Assembly: GCA_937891215.1 (NCBI GenBank)
Contig: CALAEU010000098.1
Span: forward strand, 1 to 6,097
Origin: an uncultured Clostridia bacterium
Lineage (GTDB): Bacteria > Bacillota_A > Clostridia > Oscillospirales > Acutalibacteraceae
Length of the DNA: 6,097 nucleotides
Direction of reading: 5' to 3'
Positions 1 to 6,097 of the stretch are shown here, one piece after another (the first letter of the stretch is position 1; the number at the start of each line of letters is the position of its first letter). The notes beneath the pieces were generated by a model. The model saw nothing but the letters and a program-made list of their open reading frames with translations. It did no database searches and was not told the origin of the DNA. A program made the translations under genes and the position numbers.

Positions 1-1291
1 AGGCAGTGAGAGTAACTGCCCCAACTGCATGCGGAAGAAGTCTTACTCCGTTGTCCCCATTCTTTTCAGTGGTAAGAATAGATGATTCAGAGCTAATCCA
101 GTTTACCCTAAGTGTAGTTCTGGCGCCAAACTGATCATGGATGTATGCATATATGTAGTTATTTGAACTGGTGGAGATTCCCAATGGTTCATTGTTAATC
201 CGAATAGATGTAGGGATGGTTTCAACCACTGAAACTGTTTCTGTTTCGGTAAGGTCACCATATCTGATTGTGATTTCAGCAGTACCAATAGATTTTGGGG
301 TAATCTCCAAATTATTGGTGTAATACTTTTCCGTATCATGCCACCAGTAATAACTCTTGTGTGGATGAATATCTACTGCAGTTCCGGAAAGTTCATAGGA
401 TGTATCAGTATTCTGGATAATGTTTCCAAACTGGTCTAATATATGTACAGAATGTAAATATTCAACTGAGAATTCGGAGAGATACTTAGGGATACTGGTA
501 GAGATTTTACTTGGAACTGTTTCTTCAACGGCAAGGACAAACGATTTGGAAAGTACATTTCCACCAACATTTGCTGATGCAGTAATTTCAGTAATACCCA
601 CTCCTTTCGGTGTAATCATTACATGTTCTGTCGGATAGGTTTCATCCGGACGCACCGAAATCACTGCAACATTTTCATTACTGCTGCTCCAGGAAATGGC
701 AGTTCCATGAATCCAATTTCCTGATTCATCACAAAGATGTGCCCATGCATCACCATCTACAGAATTCAGCGTCAGATTATTTGTTCTCTGAAGGGTCAAA
801 TAATCCGGACTGCCAACACCCGAAATAATTTCCGGCATCACCAGAATATTACTGGTTGCAATCTTCTGCGGGCTTGTCATAGTTTTTACACTGATAATAC
901 ATGAACCAGGAGACACAGGACTAATGATTGCATGACGACGATTATTCGTATCAGTTGTCAATGTCAGATTAGCGCTGACTGTCCATTCAAATAGCTCATA
1001 GTTGTTAAGACTGTTTCCGTATTGGTCATACGCATATGCCCAGGCATCTGCTGTGGATCCAATCGAAATCTGATTCGGAGCAGAGATTGATACACTAGAT
1101 ACTTGTGCTTTAGATACTGGAACAGCGCACTCAGCATAAACACTCGGATTATCTGCAAGTTCTGCACGCAGAGTAACTTCACCTTCTGCATAAGGTATTA
1201 ACCAGACTGATTGAGAATCAGAGCCGGAGGAATATTCCAAACCAACTGTCTTGGTATCTGATACAGACCAGATTACCTCTGCATTTTCCAT
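1..1291 (-). CDS. Multi-module bacterial Ig-like surface protein, partial at both ends
   Basis: Reading the minus strand from ATG at 1291-1289, the frame is open for 430 codons and runs off the left edge without a stop. The translation is Ser/Thr/Asn-rich beta-strand sequence in tandem Ig-like units of about 95-100 residues. The recurring landmarks are an A-x-A/H-x-x-D-x-x-GN strand (DQYGN near 89-93, DESGN near 188-192, DQFGN near 286-290, DQFGA near 386-390), a W-x-S/V-S strand (WSVSD at 8-12, WTVS at 103-106, WSSS at 201-204), and an I-x-P-x-x-x-G turn closing each module. These are typical of Big_1/Big_2-like domains of large secreted adhesins or cell-wall proteins. The first module starts in mid-domain, the ATG has no Shine-Dalgarno site, and an in-frame TAA lies only about nine codons upstream. 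This ATG is therefore probably not the native start, and the N-terminus was lost at the junction near 1290. No signal peptide, anchor or catalytic domain is in view. The family call is solid; the biological role is unknown. Confidence 0.85.
   Translation of the reverse strand, partial: MENAEVIWSVSDTKTVGLEYSSGSDSQSVWLIPYAEGEVTLRAELADNPSVYAECAVPVSKAQVSSVSISAPNQISIGSTADAWAYAYDQYGNSLNNYELFEWTVSANLTLTTDTNNRRHAIISPVSPGSCIISVKTMTSPQKIATSNILVMPEIISGVGSPDYLTLQRTNNLTLNSVDGDAWAHLCDESGNWIHGTAISWSSSNENVAVISVRPDETYPTEHVMITPKGVGITEITASANVGGNVLSKSFVLAVEETVPSKISTSIPKYLSEFSVEYLHSVHILDQFGNIIQNTDTSYELSGTAVDIHPHKSYYWWHDTEKYYTNNLEITPKSIGTAEITIRYGDLTETETVSVVETIPTSIRINNEPLGISTSSNNYIYAYIHDQFGARTTLRVNWISSESSILTTEKNGDNGVRLLPHAVGAVTLTA
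1..1291 (-). repeat. Tandem Ig-like protein modules (about five, divergent)
   Basis: The modules divide roughly at 1291-1115 (unit 1, start missing), 1114-830, 829-524, 523-221 and 220-1 (unit 5, cut by the window edge). The period is about 285-305 bases. The repeats are visible only at protein level, through the conserved GN turn, the Trp strand and the I-x-P-x-x-x-G turn. The DNA of the units has diverged, so this is an old duplication series rather than a recent or unstable repeat. Confidence 0.65.
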
Positions 1292-2432
1292 TGTTGATGC
1301 AGATGACCAATATATTTATACAGTTGAAGGTAATATGTCAGACGCGGTAAGAGCTATTACTTACCCTGTATCAACAGGTTATTCAGCTCACAACCACGCT
1401 CGTATCAATTATATTGCACGTCCTAATTATCAGGACCGTTCTGCCAAAGTTTCAGATATTAGCAGAGCGGATGCTATAAAAACAACAGAAAATAGTATTT
1501 ATGCACTCTTCGATATGTCACTTCCATATAGTGAAGCAGAATCAGTATGTAAACTTATGGGTGGTCACCTTGTAGCAATCACAAGTGAAGATGAGCAGGA
1601 AATAGTGAACGAAATTATTGAAAATGGTTCTTATGATAAATATTATATAGGTTTATCAGATAAAGAAAATGGGATTTATCGTTGGAATAGTGGCGAAGAA
1701 TATGATTACACAAATTTAACTGGTTCTCCAAAAGCTAATTTTACTGCAGTTATTGTAAATGCTGATGGCACATGGCAGGAAACTGTAAGTGATAAGCGTC
1801 AAACTGGTTTTATTTGTGAAATTCAGATTGATAAAATGATTCCTGCTAACACAGCATCTTTTGGTGGCAGCAGATATGAAATTTATGACAGTTCTTTAAC
1901 TTATGAACAAGCTACTGCATTTGCAAAAGCAAAAGGTGGTAAATTAGTAGAAATTGAAACTGCTTCTGAAAATCAGCTTCTTTCACTTCTTCTTAAACAA
2001 TGCGATCAGTATTATTTAGGTGTAAGTGGTACAAAGCGTGAAGTTACTTCAATAGATTACAGTAACTATCAGAGCAAAGTGAAGTTCAACAACGGTAAAG
2101 AAAACTATGCTGTAATGCTTAACGATGGTTCAGCAAAATGGTCTGTTGCAGGTATTTTTGAAGCAAAAACTTTAACAGGTTTTGTTGTTGAGTACGATGA
2201 AACAGAAAAATGTACAGTTACCTATGATGCAAATGGTGGTTTAAATACACCAAATGAGCAGATTGGTGAATCAGGCGCAAAAATTGTAATAAGCGATACA
2301 CAACCAACTTTAAAAGGTGCAAAATTCCTTGGTTGGTCGAAAGATAAAGATTCAAAGACTGCAGAAATTAAATCAGGGGACAAAATCACACTCAGTGAAA
2401 ATGTAACTCTTTATGCAATCTGGTCAAAATAA
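1251..2432 (+). CDS. CHAP-type peptidase C-terminus with two C-type-lectin-like domains and an InlB repeat, 5'-truncated
   Basis: The frame can start at TTG 1251, but residues 1-13 are antisense of the Ig-like gene. The only nearby GGAGG (1226-1230) is 20 bases away, too far to serve it. Authentic sequence begins near residue 14 (about 1290). Residues 14-58 resemble the end of a CHAP (Cys/His amidohydrolase-peptidase) domain, with the strand IVDADDQYIYTVEGN followed by a DAVR helix. The catalytic Cys and His positions lie upstream and are lost. Residues 81-192 form one C-type-lectin-like domain: MGGHLVAITSEDEQ, YYIGLSD, RWNSGE, DGTW, GFICE, with the C100-C189 pair. Residues 205-315 form a second, divergent one: KGGKLVEIETASE, YYLGVSG, GFVVEY, without Cys. 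Residues 320-392 are an InlB/Listeria-Bacteroides repeat (VTYDANGG to LYAIWSK). In a complete copy this would be a secreted cell-wall hydrolase with binding modules. No LPXTG anchor is present. The stop at 2432 is followed directly by a terminator. Confidence 0.8.
   Translation: MVSDTDQITSAFSIVDADDQYIYTVEGNMSDAVRAITYPVSTGYSAHNHARINYIARPNYQDRSAKVSDISRADAIKTTENSIYALFDMSLPYSEAESVCKLMGGHLVAITSEDEQEIVNEIIENGSYDKYYIGLSDKENGIYRWNSGEEYDYTNLTGSPKANFTAVIVNADGTWQETVSDKRQTGFICEIQIDKMIPANTASFGGSRYEIYDSSLTYEQATAFAKAKGGKLVEIETASENQLLSLLLKQCDQYYLGVSGTKREVTSIDYSNYQSKVKFNNGKENYAVMLNDGSAKWSVAGIFEAKTLTGFVVEYDETEKCTVTYDANGGLNTPNEQIGESGAKIVISDTQPTLKGAKFLGWSKDKDSKTAEIKSGDKITLSENVTLYAIWSK
1278..1303. repeat. 7-bp inverted repeat spanning the breakpoint
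   Basis: TCTGCAT at 1278-1284 is the exact reverse complement of ATGCAGA at 1297-1303, with a 12-base spacer that contains the inferred junction. Arms this short can occur by chance. The position is nevertheless suggestive of hairpin-mediated template switching or a small inversion target. It is not long enough to propose a specific recombinase site. Confidence 0.4.
1280..1300. other. Probable chimeric or rearrangement breakpoint
   Basis: To the left, the minus-strand Ig-like gene loses its N-terminal half-domain. To the right, the plus-strand CHAP-lectin gene loses its N-terminus, including its signal peptide and catalytic Cys region. Both breaks fall within about 10-15 bases. Recognisable Ig sequence (NAEVIWSVSD) extends to about 1285 and recognisable CHAP sequence (IVDADDQYIYTVEGN) begins at about 1290. 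Codon preference and base composition also change here. No transposon end, integrase site or promoter is visible. An assembly or amplification chimera, or a true inversion or deletion, would all fit. Confidence 0.75.
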
Positions 2433-2435
2433 TTT

Positions 2436-2472
2436 AAAAACTGCTACAAGATTTTTCTTGTAGCGGTTTTTT
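2436..2472 (+). terminator. Rho-independent terminator after the CHAP-lectin gene
   Basis: The arms 2439-2451 (AACTGCTACAAGA) and 2456-2468 (TCTTGTAGCGGTT) pair over 13 positions with one T-G wobble, around a TTTT loop. The hairpin runs into a six-T tract at 2467-2472. It starts a few bases after the TAA at 2430-2432, so it ends that transcript and insulates the ABC operon. A-rich sequence on the 5' side could also let it work weakly on the other strand. Confidence 0.92.
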
Positions 2473-2486
2473 ATTGCTAAAAACTG

Positions 2487-2516
2487 TTGCTAATATATAT
2501 AATTTTATGGTATAAT
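2487..2516 (+). promoter_or_regulatory. Sigma-A-type extended -10 promoter of the ABC operon
   Basis: A perfect TATAAT -10 box lies at 2511-2516. It is preceded by TGG at 2508-2510, giving the extended -10 TGnTATAAT. A weak -35 (TTGCTA, 2487-2492, four of six matches to TTGACA) sits 18 bases upstream. AT-rich sequence fills the spacer. Transcription would begin near 2523, leaving a leader of about 45 bases. No clear operator or riboswitch is visible; the TTTTAAAA at 2537-2544 is too short to call. Confidence 0.75.
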
Positions 2517-2553
2517 GAAAATGTATATCTATGGGATTTTAAAACTTAGTGAA

Positions 2554-2562
2554 AGGATGTGA
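2554..2562 (+). promoter_or_regulatory. Ribosome binding site fixing the start of the first ABC gene
   Basis: AGGATGTGA matches the ideal AGGAGGTGA at eight of nine positions and ends 7 bases before ATG 2570. The upstream in-frame GTG at 2549 would place this site inside the coding region and has no Shine-Dalgarno site of its own. ATG 2570 is therefore the preferred start. Confidence 0.8.
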
Positions 2563-2569
2563 GTTTTTT

Positions 2570-4327
2570 ATGATAAAGCTCTTCAGATATTTAAAACCTC
2601 ATAAAAGATTCGCAATCTTTACAGTTTTACTTGCGGCTATAAGTAATGTTATGACATTAGGTTTTCCGCTTATGATGTCAATGCTTATAAATAACGGTAT
2701 ATCAAAAGGTGATTTGAATTACATAAGAAACATTGGTGCTGTTATGATTGCTCTTTGTACTATTGCAATGTTTATATCAATTGCCAACAGTTATTGTTCC
2801 AGTAAAGTTTCAGCCCTTTTTACAGGTGATTTAAGAAGAATGGTATTTTCTAAGATACAGACATTCTCACAAGGTGATATTGATGAAATTGGTATTCCGT
2901 CACTTATTACAAGAACAACAAACGATATAAGACAAATAGGCGAGTTATTAATAGCGCTTTTAAGAAGTATAATTTCTGTACCGATTATGTTAATTGGTGG
3001 TACTGCAATGGCAATTATTATGGCCCCGGGTCTTTCAAAGGTTCTTTTAATTGTTTGTCCTGTTATTGCAGTGATTGCAATTGCAATTGCAAAAACAGTT
3101 GTACCTTTCTTTAAAAAGATTCAAAATGGTGTAGATGAACTTAACCTCGTAACACGCGAAAAACTTAATGGTGTAAGAGTTATAAGAGCTTTTAACCGAA
3201 CTGAGTATGAAGAAAGACGCTTTAAAAAAGCAAATGACGATTTAACAAGTCTTAACTTAAAGGTTTCGAGAATTTTTGCAGGACTTATCCCTGTTGTAAC
3301 ACTTCTTATATTTATGATTATAGCAGTACTTATTGTAGTTGGTTATAAGCAGGTAAATGAATTGACAGATCCTACTGAAATAGCAAACACAATAGGCGAT
3401 TTACAAGGCTTTATAATTTATCTTGTATTTATAGTTGCTGCGTTAGCATCTGTTGCTGCAATGTTTGTTATGATTCCGCGTGGTAAAATTTCTGCAAACA
3501 GAATAAATGAAGTTTTAGACCACGAATTAAAAATGACAGTAAAAGAAAGAACAACATATGAAGAAAATGATGGAACAATTGAATTTAAGAATGTTGTTTT
3601 TGATTATAAAGATGAAGAGGGTAATTTAAAAAGAGCACTTAATAATGTAAGTTTTGTTGCAGAAAAAGGTAAAACTACTGCAATTATCGGTAGTACAGGT
3701 AGTGGTAAAAGTACAGTGATTAATTTAATCCCTCGTTTTTATGATGTTACAGATGGTGCAGTGTTAATTGACGGTGTAGATGTCAGAGAAATGGATTTTG
3801 CATCAATTTACGAAAAATTGGGATATATTCCACAACAGGCATTCTTATTCAGTGGTACTGTTGCTGACAACTTAAGATATGGTAATGAAGATGCTACTGA
3901 CGAAGAATTATGGGAAGCATTAGAAATAGCACAATCCCGTGATTTTGTAGAAAAATTACCACAGAAATTAGAAAGTATGGTTTCGCAGAATGGTACAAAC
4001 CTTTCTGGTGGTCAGAGACAAAGACTTTGTATTGCAAGAGCTATTGTCAAAAAAGCAAAATTCTATATGTTTGACGACAGTTTTTCTGCATTGGATTTTA
4101 TCACAGATAGTAAATTAAGAGTACAATTAAAAACAGTTCTTACTGACTCTGCAATAATTATTGTGGCGCAGAGGGTTGGTACTATAATAGATGCTGACAA
4201 TATTATTGTTCTTGAAAATGGTAATATTGTAGGTCAGGGTACTCACAAAGAACTTTTAGAAAATTGTGAAGTTTATAAAGAAATGGCAGACTCTCAACTC
4301 AGCAAAACGGGGGTGAGTGACGAATGA
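2570..4327 (+). CDS. ABC exporter half-transporter, degenerate-site subunit of a heterodimer
   Basis: This 585-residue protein has the usual layout and length of a type IV (ABCB-like) half-exporter. Six membrane helices lie at about 14-39, 55-76, 133-150, 158-179, 236-258 and 280-302. An intracellular coupling region lies around 195-225 (NGVRVIRAFNRTEYEERRF). The nucleotide-binding domain runs from about 335 to the end. Its motifs are Walker A GSTGSGKST (374-382), Q-loop IPQQAFLFSG (Q422/Q423), signature LSGGQRQ (478-484), Walker B FYMFDD (498-503) and D-loop SALD (506-509). The catalytic Glu position is Asp503 and the switch-loop His is Gln534 (IVAQRVG). Both changes mark the ATP site built on this subunit as non-catalytic or slow, as in heterodimers such as TM287/288. 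ATG 2570 was chosen over GTG 2549 because of the Shine-Dalgarno site. It overlaps the next gene by ATGA. It probably exports drugs, lipids or peptides; the substrate cannot be read from sequence. Confidence 0.95.
   Translation: MIKLFRYLKPHKRFAIFTVLLAAISNVMTLGFPLMMSMLINNGISKGDLNYIRNIGAVMIALCTIAMFISIANSYCSSKVSALFTGDLRRMVFSKIQTFSQGDIDEIGIPSLITRTTNDIRQIGELLIALLRSIISVPIMLIGGTAMAIIMAPGLSKVLLIVCPVIAVIAIAIAKTVVPFFKKIQNGVDELNLVTREKLNGVRVIRAFNRTEYEERRFKKANDDLTSLNLKVSRIFAGLIPVVTLLIFMIIAVLIVVGYKQVNELTDPTEIANTIGDLQGFIIYLVFIVAALASVAAMFVMIPRGKISANRINEVLDHELKMTVKERTTYEENDGTIEFKNVVFDYKDEEGNLKRALNNVSFVAEKGKTTAIIGSTGSGKSTVINLIPRFYDVTDGAVLIDGVDVREMDFASIYEKLGYIPQQAFLFSGTVADNLRYGNEDATDEELWEALEIAQSRDFVEKLPQKLESMVSQNGTNLSGGQRQRLCIARAIVKKAKFYMFDDSFSALDFITDSKLRVQLKTVLTDSAIIIVAQRVGTIIDADNIIVLENGNIVGQGTHKELLENCEVYKEMADSQLSKTGVSDE
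4309..4316 (+). promoter_or_regulatory. Ribosome binding site of the second ABC gene, inside the first
   Basis: GGGGGTGA differs from GGAGGTGA at one base and ends 7 bases before ATG 4324. It lies within the last codons of the upstream gene. Together with the ATGA stop-start overlap it points to translational coupling and equal amounts of the two subunits. Confidence 0.75.
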
Positions 4328-6097
4328 AAAAAGATGCTCCTGTTTTAGACAAAAAGAGATTGGAACGCCTCGAAAGAAGACGCGCTACACGAAAAATGCG
4401 TTATTCTTCATATCGTGAAATTCACGAAGGGGAAGAAAAGGCTCGGTCTTTCAAAACAAGTGCAAAACGCCTTGCTGGATATATCTGGGAACAGAAGATA
4501 GCCTTTATAATAGTTGTTATAACTTGTGCCATTTCATCAGTTTTCAGTGTGCTCGGGCCAGATTATATAGGACAGGCTCTCGATTTACTTAACGAGCAGG
4601 TCGAAATCAAATTAAATGGTGGACTTATTTCAGCAGACTCTCTTTTACCTTGTATAAAAGCACTTGTTATTATTTATGGCGGAATGGCAGTATTTTCGTT
4701 CATTCAACAGTATGTAATGGCAGGCGTAACCGCAAAGGTTGTAAGACAGTTACGAGAAAAAATCAACGAAAAACTTTCATCATTACCATTAAGATATTAT
4801 GACAGTAATTCAAAAGGTGATATTTTAAGCCGTATAATGAACGATGTTGATAATATAAGTAACACACTTCAGCACAATTTAATTTCAATTGTATCTTCTG
4901 TAATTACAATTGTTGGTGTGTTCATTATGATGGTAATTACAAACTGGTTTTTAACATTGTTTATAGTTTTACTTGTGCCATTTACAGCGTTAATTGCTTT
5001 AAAAGTGCTTTCAATTTCAAGAAAACTCTTTAAAAAACAATGGGATAGAACAGGTGAACTTAACGGTCACGTTGAAGAAATTTACACAGGTCACAAAATT
5101 GTGAAAATCTTCGGTCAGGAACAACTGGCAGAAGATGAATTCAACGATATAAATGACGAGCTTGTTGAAGTAAGCAGTAAAGCACAGTTTATTTCAGGTA
5201 CGATAGGTCCGTTTATAAATTTAATGGATAATGTCGGCTATATATTAGTTGCAATTATTGGTGGTTATTTAATAGTAAATAATGGTGTGTTTTCAGTAGG
5301 TGGCACAGTAATTTATGATATGGGTACTGCGTTTTCAATCGGTGGTATTCTCACATTTATCACTTACTCAAAACTTTTCACTTCACCAATGTCAACTCTT
5401 GCACAGATTGCAAACACAATTCAGTCTTGTATGGCATCTGCAGAAAGAGTATTTAAACTCTTTGATGAAGAAAGTGAAGTTGACGCACCGACAAGTGAAG
5501 AACTTACATTTAATGACAGTATTAAATTTGAGAATGTTTCATTCTCTTATTCAGAAGATAAGCCTTTAATGGAAAACCTTGAGTTGACTGTTAAAAAAGG
5601 TAGTCTTGTAGCGCTCGTGGGCCCTACTGGTGCGGGTAAAACTACTTTTGTAAATCTTTTAATGCGTTTTTACGATGTTACAGGTGGTAAAATTACTATT
5701 GACGGTAAAGATATAAGAACTGTAAAACGCGATGATTTAAGAAAACTTTATGGTATGGTTTTACAGGAAACCTGGCTTTTTGACGGTACTATAATGGAAA
5801 ATATTCGTTACGGAAGACTTAATGCTACTGATGAAGAAGTTTTTGAGTCTTGTCGACTTTCCGGTGCCGATGTATTCATTAAAGAGCTTCCAGAAGGATA
5901 TAATACAAAAATCACAGAGAATGGTGATAATCTTTCGGGTGGTCAGAAGCAATTAATCACAATTGCAAGAGCCTTTTTAAAAAATCCGTCAATATTAATT
6001 CTTGATGAAGCAACATCCTCTGTTGATACAAGAACAGAGCTGCTTGTGCAGCAAGGAATGAATGAAGTAATGAAGGGCAGAACAAACTTCGTTGTTG
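4324..6097 (+). CDS. ABC exporter half-transporter, catalytic-site subunit, 3' end cut by window
   Basis: The open frame runs 591 codons from ATG 4324 to the right edge without a stop. A highly charged, Lys/Arg-rich cytoplasmic leader (about residues 1-55, with RLERLERRRATRK) precedes the first membrane helix near 58-80. Further helices lie at about 111-135, 185-205, 208-228, 300-320 and 335-352. The coupling region is HVEEIYTGHKIVKIF (249-263). The nucleotide-binding domain starts near 399. Its motifs are A-loop Tyr409, Walker A GPTGAGKTT (433-441), Q-loop Q481 (MVLQETWLF), signature LSGGQKQ (537-543) and Walker B ILILDEATSSVD (557-568) with catalytic Glu562. The window ends at FVV, just before the expected switch-loop His, so that residue cannot be checked. 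The canonical Walker B complements the degenerate first subunit, and the pair should form one membrane exporter. Probably only some 30-40 residues are missing. Confidence 0.95.
   Translation, partial: MKKDAPVLDKKRLERLERRRATRKMRYSSYREIHEGEEKARSFKTSAKRLAGYIWEQKIAFIIVVITCAISSVFSVLGPDYIGQALDLLNEQVEIKLNGGLISADSLLPCIKALVIIYGGMAVFSFIQQYVMAGVTAKVVRQLREKINEKLSSLPLRYYDSNSKGDILSRIMNDVDNISNTLQHNLISIVSSVITIVGVFIMMVITNWFLTLFIVLLVPFTALIALKVLSISRKLFKKQWDRTGELNGHVEEIYTGHKIVKIFGQEQLAEDEFNDINDELVEVSSKAQFISGTIGPFINLMDNVGYILVAIIGGYLIVNNGVFSVGGTVIYDMGTAFSIGGILTFITYSKLFTSPMSTLAQIANTIQSCMASAERVFKLFDEESEVDAPTSEELTFNDSIKFENVSFSYSEDKPLMENLELTVKKGSLVALVGPTGAGKTTFVNLLMRFYDVTGGKITIDGKDIRTVKRDDLRKLYGMVLQETWLFDGTIMENIRYGRLNATDEEVFESCRLSGADVFIKELPEGYNTKITENGDNLSGGQKQLITIARAFLKNPSILILDEATSSVDTRTELLVQQGMNEVMKGRTNFVV

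Noticed and set aside
103..339. 78-residue minus-strand ORF
   Set aside because: It is an out-of-frame shadow of the Ig-like gene, with no domain pattern of its own.
420..638. 72-residue plus-strand ORF
   Set aside because: It is antisense to the continuous Ig-like frame and has no ribosome binding site or recognisable motif.
964..1191. 75-residue minus-strand ORF
   Set aside because: It is on the same strand as the Ig-like gene but in a different frame. The Ig frame carries the module pattern across this stretch, so this is a shadow.
1226..1251. GGAGG plus TTG as a genuine start for the forward lectin gene
   Set aside because: The spacing is about 20 bases, and the first 13 residues are antisense of a domain-conserved Ig gene, so the start is an artefact of the junction.
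1251..2432. A novel natural fusion protein created at the junction
   Set aside because: The added N-terminal residues have no domain or signal peptide, and the CHAP part lacks its catalytic residues. A truncated gene is the simpler reading.
2537..2544. TTTTAAAA palindrome as an operator for the ABC operon
   Set aside because: An 8-base AT palindrome is common by chance in AT-rich intergenic DNA, and no longer dyad surrounds it.
2521..2562. Possible 13-codon leader peptide ahead of the ABC operon
   Set aside because: Its ATG is at or before the expected transcription start (about 2523), it has no Shine-Dalgarno site, and it shows no run of regulatory codons.
5315..5569. 84-residue plus-strand ORF
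   Set aside because: It lies wholly inside the second ABC gene in another frame and has low-complexity Leu/Gln/His content.
5761..5952. 63-residue minus-strand ORF
   Set aside because: It is antisense to the ATPase domain of the second ABC gene, where motifs are fully conserved in the sense frame.

Overview
The window looks like a low-GC Firmicutes (Clostridia-type, probably gut) genome. The evidence is AT-rich codon use (TTA, GGT and AAA dominate on the right), strong Shine-Dalgarno sites, a classic extended -10 promoter, a U-tailed hairpin terminator, CHAP/C-type-lectin/InlB-repeat and Ig-like surface proteins, and a heterodimeric ABC exporter pair. I cannot name a genus from the sequence.

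Layout. (1) Positions 1-1291, minus strand: one uninterrupted reading frame of 430 codons. It has no stop inside the window and encodes tandem bacterial Ig-like modules of about 95-100 residues; both ends are missing. Shorter ORFs seen in other frames here are shadows of it. (2) Around 1280-1300 lies a breakpoint. The minus-strand Ig protein loses its N-terminal part exactly where a plus-strand gene also loses its own, and base composition and codon use change there. (3) From about 1290 to 2432, plus strand: the C-terminal part of a secreted CHAP-type peptidase/amidase, followed by two C-type-lectin-like domains and one InlB/Listeria-Bacteroides repeat. (4) Positions 2433-2569: a strong terminator, then a promoter and ribosome binding site. 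(5) Positions 2570-4327 and 4324-6097 (cut by the window end): two ABC exporter half-transporters, overlapping by ATGA and translationally coupled.

How the genes work together. The two ABC genes form one operon and most likely one heterodimeric exporter. The first subunit has a degenerate ATP site (Asp in place of the Walker B Glu, Gln in place of the switch His). The second has canonical Walker A, Walker B and signature motifs. The lectin-like protein is cut off from this operon by the terminator and promoter, so a functional link is not indicated.

The main caution is the 1280-1300 junction. Two genes on opposite strands, both beheaded at the same point and differing in composition, are best explained by a chimeric contig or a real rearrangement. 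They should not be read as neighbours or as a novel fusion until reads across the junction are checked. I saw no tRNA, rRNA, CRISPR array, transposase or riboswitch, and no convincing evidence of a previously undescribed system.
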